Position numbers and translations under genes: made by a program. 18,203 nucleotides of DNA from CAYPEL01 sp964409635 (GTDB lineage Bacteria > Pseudomonadota > Gammaproteobacteria > DSM-19610), in contig CAYPEL010000042.1 of assembly GCA_964409635.1 (NCBI GenBank), forward strand, positions 1 through 18,203. Reading direction: 5' to 3'. Under the pieces are notes generated by a model. That model was not told the DNA's origin, did not search any database, and saw only the letters and a list, made by a program, of their open reading frames with translations. Within the stretch, counting starts at the first letter, position 1. Each line of letters opens with the position of its first letter. Positions 14,956 to 18,203 of the stretch are shown here, piece by piece.

Positions 14956-15690
14956 TTAGCTTGCCTCGCTTAAAACAAGTGTAATATTGAGTTCTCCCTC
15001 AAACCAGGTGTCGATGATCACTTTGCCGGGTTGCACACTCACCGGCAAACCCTCCTGCACAAACGGCTCAGCAAATTTAAAATTTAACAGATCCTCGGGA
15101 TAGAACAACCGGTAATCGAGATGAACCGGATAGTAACCATCGAGGAAGCGCCTATAGAACGGGCCGCTACGTATCTGGAAATCACCCGTTGAGGTTTTCT
15201 TGAGTATACGCACCTCGGCACGTATACAGACCTCCGCCCCCTTGCTGCCATCCACAAGCTGAACGGTCTGACCTTCAACCCAGGCCTTGCCGATAAGCTT
15301 CGACGAGGCAATCCGCAAGCGCCGGATTTGCTGGTATTGATAGCTTATCTCGACAGCCGATATCGGGTCGAGGTTACGCTGGCATTGATAGAGGGATACC
15401 CAGCCAGTGTCGAGACTGTCCAGTGTCAAACTCAGGTAGTTGCTGGTGTGCAGTGCCGACTCGTCGGGTGGTACCGCTAAAAAGCGCAGCTCGCCATCAC
15501 TGACCGCCTCTGTACGCGACTCCCAGTCATCATCAAACCAGGGGTCGGTTTCTACTGCCAATAACGGCGGTACCGCCATTAATGTCACCAGAAAGACCGG
15601 GGTGTATAACTTGTCAAACGGTGTTAATCGCGCAGAACCTTCACAGACTTTCATAAATAGGCGATTAATTTTACTGCTGTTACCACGCAT
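14956..15690 (-). CDS. Exported protein of unknown function, partner of the tandem thioredoxin
   Basis: 244 residues from ATG 15690, supported by GGAGTGAG 6 nt upstream. ATG 15654 is an internal alternative. A hydrophobic segment at about residues 29-46 (PVFLVTLMAVPPLLA) acts as a late signal peptide or anchor. The rest is soluble and beta-rich, with acidic WFDDDWE just after the signal, two lone cysteines (about 103 and 153), and a long run of alternating strands ending VIIDTWFEGELNITLVL. I recognise no family. It begins 3 nt after the stop of the decayed gene upstream and is followed at 13 nt by the two-domain thioredoxin, so it is likely a dedicated substrate, chaperone or partner of that protein. 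Confidence 0.82.
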   Translation of the reverse strand: MRGNSSKINRLFMKVCEGSARLTPFDKLYTPVFLVTLMAVPPLLAVETDPWFDDDWESRTEAVSDGELRFLAVPPDESALHTSNYLSLTLDSLDTGWVSLYQCQRNLDPISAVEISYQYQQIRRLRIASSKLIGKAWVEGQTVQLVDGSKGAEVCIRAEVRILKKTSTGDFQIRSGPFYRRFLDGYYPVHLDYRLFYPEDLLNFKFAEPFVQEGLPVSVQPGKVIIDTWFEGELNITLVLSEAS

Positions 15691-15693
15691 CGC

Positions 15694-16115
15694 TCACTCC
15701 ACTGGCAAGCCTGACATTGCAGGATCGGGGCAACGCCTGTCTTGCATCAACCGGATCGTTGACAATTTTTGGGTGACTTCAAACAGCGGATATTCATCGA
15801 CATCAAATAACCGGGCTTGATAGGCCCTCTCTCGTGTGTGCACGCCTTCGCCACTGATATCCTGCTGTCACCCCTGGCCATTTTACGGCCTAACGCACGA
15901 GGATGGGAAGCTTTGCTGACTGTCGTGGTCAGCAGATCCACCAGACCGGCGAGAGTATATGCAGTACCACTTTCCCGCTGATGCGCATCCAGCCCACCTC
16001 AGACGACATCACGGCTAATTGCATCCAGGCGCTCACGAAATTCGCCACGTTTTGCCCGTCACGACGCTTTGTCCGGCGTTGAATGGAGCCAATCTGGCAT
16101 GGCATTCCACTCCAT
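15694..16115 (-). pseudogene. Decayed gene at the head of the thioredoxin operon
   Basis: On the minus strand from ATG 16115 there is a protein-like frame with ordinary codon use (for example RAKRGEFRERLDAISRDVV). It is interrupted by TGA at codons 19 (16059-16061) and 39 (15999-16001) and continues through AYTLAGLVDLL to about 15880. A frameshift is then needed to enter a second frame, open from 15867 to the TGA at 15694-15696, with protein-like sequence ending in DEYPLFEV...LMQDRRCP. Both TGAs could derive from CGA by C-to-T change. About 140 codons in all. I recognise no family. Its stop lies 3 nt before the next start, so it was probably the first gene of that operon. A shorter intact protein in the second frame is a less likely alternative. 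Confidence 0.45.
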
Positions 16116-16177
16116 AAGGAATAGTACTTATTGGGCATCAAATAAGGTTTTCAAGGACTTGAAGCAGTAAAATCCCT

Positions 16178-16183
16178 TATAAT
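16178..16183 (+). promoter_or_regulatory. Candidate -10 element for nadA
   Basis: A consensus TATAAT lies about 105 nt before the nadA start in the only intergenic stretch available. No good -35 sits 16-18 nt upstream; TTGAAG at 16159 is 13 nt away. A 6-bp inverted repeat (ATCCGG 16254-16259, CCGGAT 16266-16271) lies just before the gene and could be a leader hairpin or operator. Confidence 0.35.
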
Positions 16184-16289
16184 TCTGTACTTACCCCCCG
16201 TTTGGGAAGTTGAAAATCCCATGACTGACCCCCATGCTAAGAATAGATTAATGATCCGGAAGCCACCGGATAGCAATTGGAAATACTAA

Positions 16290-17372
16290 ATGCCTGGACA
16301 AATTGTTCCCCTTATCCCGCCGACCACCAACATGGACTTGCCCTTACCCGGCAGTGTCGGCCAACCTGACTACGCACCCGGTGAACGCGATGAACTGATA
16401 GCGCGCATCAAACGGCTGCTGAAAGAAAAACACGCTGTACTGGTGGCGCACTACTATACCGACGCCGACCTGCAAATGATTGCAGATGAAACCGGCGGTT
16501 ATGTCTCGGACTCGCTGGACATGGCGCGCTTTGGTAAAGAACATTCAGCCAGCACCCTGGTCGTGGCGGGGGTGCGTTTCATGGGGGAAACTGCAAAAAT
16601 TCTTACCCCGGAAAAACGCGTGCTGATGCCCACCCTGCTGGCCGAGTGTTCACTGGATCTGGGTTGTCCGGCAGAACAGTTCGTACCGTTTTGCGATGCC
16701 AACCCGGATCGCACTGTGGTGGTCTATGCCAACACCAGCGCAGAAGTTAAAGCACGCGCGGATTATGTCGTGACCTCTTCGATAGGCGTGGATCTGATTC
16801 GCTGGCTGCATGGCCAGGGCAAGAAAGTACTGTGGGCACCCGATCAGCACCTGGGCCGCTATATTCAGGGAAAAACCGGCGCGGACATGCTGATCTGGCA
16901 AGCCAGTTGTATTGTGCACGAAGCGTTTAAGGCCGAAGCATTAAAAAATCTGAAAGACCTGCACCCGGAAGCCGCCGTCCTTGTGCATCCAGAATCACCG
17001 CAAGCCGTTATTGATCTGGCTGACCGGGTCGGTTCAACCACGCAAATTATAAACGCCTCACAGGAATTACCCAATTCAACTTTCATCGTGGCAACTGATA
17101 ACGGTATTCTCTACAAAATGAAACAGGCCGCACCGGATAAGACCTTTATCGAGGCGCCCACAGCCGGTGTGGGTGCAACCTGTGAATCCTGTGCCCATTG
17201 CCCGTGGATGGCGATGAACGAGCTGCGCAACCTGGCGCATGTACTGGAAACCGGCGACAACGAAATTCATGTCGAAGAAAGCGTGCGTAAAAAAGCGCTC
17301 AAGGCGACCCAACGCATGCTTGATTTTGCCCGTGACCACAAGAAAGGTGTGCTGGGTCAGGGTAATGCCTAA
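16290..17372 (+). CDS. nadA: Quinolinate synthase A
   Basis: 360 residues. NadA condenses iminoaspartate with dihydroxyacetone phosphate to quinolinate in NAD synthesis, using an oxygen-sensitive [4Fe-4S] cluster. The three ligand cysteines are visible: C120 (LAEC), C207 (QASC) and C304, the last in the CESCAHC motif. Their offsets match E. coli C113, C200 and C297. Other family segments are VAHYYTDADLQ (near 52), GVRFMGETAKIL, DQHLGRYIQ and TGVGATCES-like loops. The first 20 residues (before the conserved core) are proline-rich and variable. There is no strong ribosome site before ATG 16290. It is transcribed alone, divergently from the decayed gene; nadB and nadC are not in the window. Confidence 0.96.
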   Translation: MPGQIVPLIPPTTNMDLPLPGSVGQPDYAPGERDELIARIKRLLKEKHAVLVAHYYTDADLQMIADETGGYVSDSLDMARFGKEHSASTLVVAGVRFMGETAKILTPEKRVLMPTLLAECSLDLGCPAEQFVPFCDANPDRTVVVYANTSAEVKARADYVVTSSIGVDLIRWLHGQGKKVLWAPDQHLGRYIQGKTGADMLIWQASCIVHEAFKAEALKNLKDLHPEAAVLVHPESPQAVIDLADRVGSTTQIINASQELPNSTFIVATDNGILYKMKQAAPDKTFIEAPTAGVGATCESCAHCPWMAMNELRNLAHVLETGDNEIHVEESVRKKALKATQRMLDFARDHKKGVLGQGNA

Positions 17373-17536
17373 GCTGGCAAAAGCACATTAACAGTATACA
17401 AAATGATGCAATCTGAACGGTACAAAGTGCGGCAAAAAACACCAGAGGCATGGCCTGTCGGTTTGTAATTTGCGATCATTCTATCCTTATTTTTTCTTGA
17501 CTTTCTGTAGCGGGTCTCGAGTACTCAAGTGTGTGG

Positions 17537-17754
17537 TTATACACAATTACGACGGAGAGTCATAAATCATGCTGCAGAACGCATACAGTTTCATTTTTTA
17601 TTAATAAAATGATTGTATCTTATTGATTTATATTTGTTTATTTAAATTGTAGATATTTTATCCTATTTAACGCAAAGTCAGCATTTCTAGGTGTTCCACG
17701 CGGTTTACAGGCATTCATCCACAGACTTATCCACAGATAATGTGGATAAGTCTG
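17537..17754. other. Origin-like cluster of DnaA boxes and AT-rich tract
   Basis: Perfect DnaA boxes occur at 17537-17545 (TTATACACA), 17727-17735 (TTATCCACA) and 17741-17749 (TTATCCACA on the minus strand). A one-mismatch box (TCATCCACA) lies at 17715-17723. Between them, 17591-17670 is 87.5% A+T (10 G/C in 80), as expected for an unwinding element. The last two perfect boxes sit within a 14-bp perfect inverted repeat (17722-17735 and 17741-17754, 5-bp spacer). Scanning by eye, I found no other perfect boxes in the window. It could be a replication origin, a DnaA-titrating site or a DnaA-regulated promoter region. No dnaA, gidA or rep gene is nearby. Confidence 0.5.
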
Positions 17755-17803
17755 CGAAGCAAATAGCCATCTTGTTGGCAATTAGAATTGGTATGATTCC
17801 AGC

Positions 17804-17833
17804 CTTGAAATTCAACCGTCATACACCCCATAT
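17804..17833 (+). promoter_or_regulatory. Sigma-32 heat-shock promoter of lon
   Basis: CTTGAAA (17804-17810) and CCCCATAT (17826-17833) are separated by 15 nt, matching the sigma-32 consensus CTTGAAA N11-16 CCCCATnT at nearly every position. Transcription would start near 17840, about 20 nt before the lon ATG. lon belongs to the heat-shock regulon in E. coli, so sequence and gene identity support each other. Confidence 0.88.
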
Positions 17834-17861
17834 ACCTACCTCGACATAAATTTAAAAGCCT

Positions 17862-18203
17862 ATGGACATCGACCAAAATGACAGCGCCGATACAGACGCC
17901 CCTGGCGCACTGGTACGCGCTACCGACATTCTGCCAGGTGCGATACCGATACTGCCGCAAACCGAAAGGCCATTTTTTCCGGGTCAGGCGATCCCCTTAC
18001 TGGTAGACCCAGACATCTGGGGTGATACGATTGATGCGGCAACAGAAAAATCTAACGGCATTATCGGCCTCTTGCTGTCGCAAACCCGGCGTGATGAAGC
18101 GACAAAAACAAAAGATTTTTATAGCATGGGCACCGCCTGCCGTATCCACCGGGTGGGTAAAATGGATGGCCGTATGCAGGTTTTACTGGAGGGCATACAA
18201 CGC
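17862..18203 (+). CDS. lon: Lon-type ATP-dependent protease, N-terminal part (runs off the window)
   Basis: 114 codons from ATG 17862 remain open to the window end, so the gene is cut by the window, not broken. After a variable acidic leader of about 20 residues the sequence has the Lon substrate-binding (LAN) domain: ILPQTERPFFPGQAIPLLV near residues 31-49, GIIGLLLSQ near 70, then YSMGTACRIHRV and GRMQVLLEGIQR at the end. Lon (endopeptidase La) degrades misfolded and regulatory proteins in the cytoplasm. The AAA+ and Ser-Lys protease domains lie beyond the window, so catalytic residues cannot be checked. The longer N-terminal leader and PxTxRPFFPG form differ from E. coli Lon and suggest the second Lon subtype seen in several Gammaproteobacteria. 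Confidence 0.88.
   Translation, partial: MDIDQNDSADTDAPGALVRATDILPGAIPILPQTERPFFPGQAIPLLVDPDIWGDTIDAATEKSNGIIGLLLSQTRRDEATKTKDFYSMGTACRIHRVGKMDGRMQVLLEGIQR

Larger units (their letters stand above)
17373..17861. other. Non-coding region between nadA and lon
   Basis: A 489-bp gap with no convincing gene; the only start with a nearby ribosome-like site, ATG 17569, gives an 11-residue frame inside AT-rich DNA. It holds three perfect and one near-perfect DnaA box around an AT-rich tract, then the sigma-32 promoter of lon; these are listed separately. No clear terminator for nadA is seen. Confidence 0.7.

Noticed and set aside
15999..16061. In-frame TGA codons as selenocysteine or recoded tryptophan
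   Set aside because: Neither context resembles a redox motif, no SECIS-like stem is obvious, and other genes here end in ordinary TGA stops; decay is simpler.
16254..16271. Inverted repeat before nadA as an NAD-responsive operator
   Set aside because: Only 6-bp arms, and it does not match the known NrtR or NadR site patterns I recall.
17569..17604. 11-codon open frame with a GGAG about 11 nt upstream
   Set aside because: Too short, poorly spaced ribosome site, and lies within the AT-rich tract; no attenuator follows.

Overview
The window reads as chromosomal DNA of a gammaproteobacterium of about 50% GC. The evidence is a recognisable roxA (ribosomal protein uL16 hydroxylase), ppnN, dsbB, Slp-type lipoproteins, nadA and a Lon-type protease behind a sigma-32 promoter, plus a surface protein with a VPxP-CTERM sorting tail as found in exosortase-bearing aquatic Gammaproteobacteria. 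I cannot name a genus. I see no tRNA, rRNA, CRISPR array, phage or transposase gene.

Layout. 1-2.4 kb: a DUF2130 coiled-coil protein with a nuclease-like motif and a CTERM-sorted exported protein with a strong terminator, both on the minus strand. 2.8-3.9 kb: two overlapping Slp-family lipoprotein genes (+). 3.9-5.5 kb: roxA overlapped by a GNAT acetyltransferase (-). 5.5-7.0 kb: a large perfect inverted repeat, then a YhiN/BaiN-type flavoprotein (+). 7.0-8.4 kb: a lipoprotein of six exact-length FG-GAP repeats (-). 8.4-10.8 kb: ppnN (-) and a TlpA-like thioredoxin (+), flanked by two oppositely oriented copies of a dispersed palindromic repeat. 10.8-12.4 kb: an EamA transporter and a methionine-rich secreted protein (+). 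12.4-16.1 kb, all minus: dsbB with an alpha/beta hydrolase, and an operon of a decayed gene, an exported protein of unknown function and a two-domain thioredoxin. 16.3-17.4 kb: nadA (+). 17.4-18.2 kb: a non-coding region with DnaA boxes and an AT-rich tract, a sigma-32 promoter and the 5' end of a lon-type gene.

Themes. The window is rich in envelope and periplasmic functions: five proteins carry clear export or lipoprotein signals, and DsbB, the tandem thioredoxin and the TlpA-like protein all concern extracytoplasmic thiol chemistry. The most unusual non-coding signal is the origin-like region upstream of lon. The clearest regulatory call is the sigma-32 promoter for lon. The least explained coding material is the decayed gene and exported-protein/tandem-thioredoxin operon, and the methionine-rich secreted protein.
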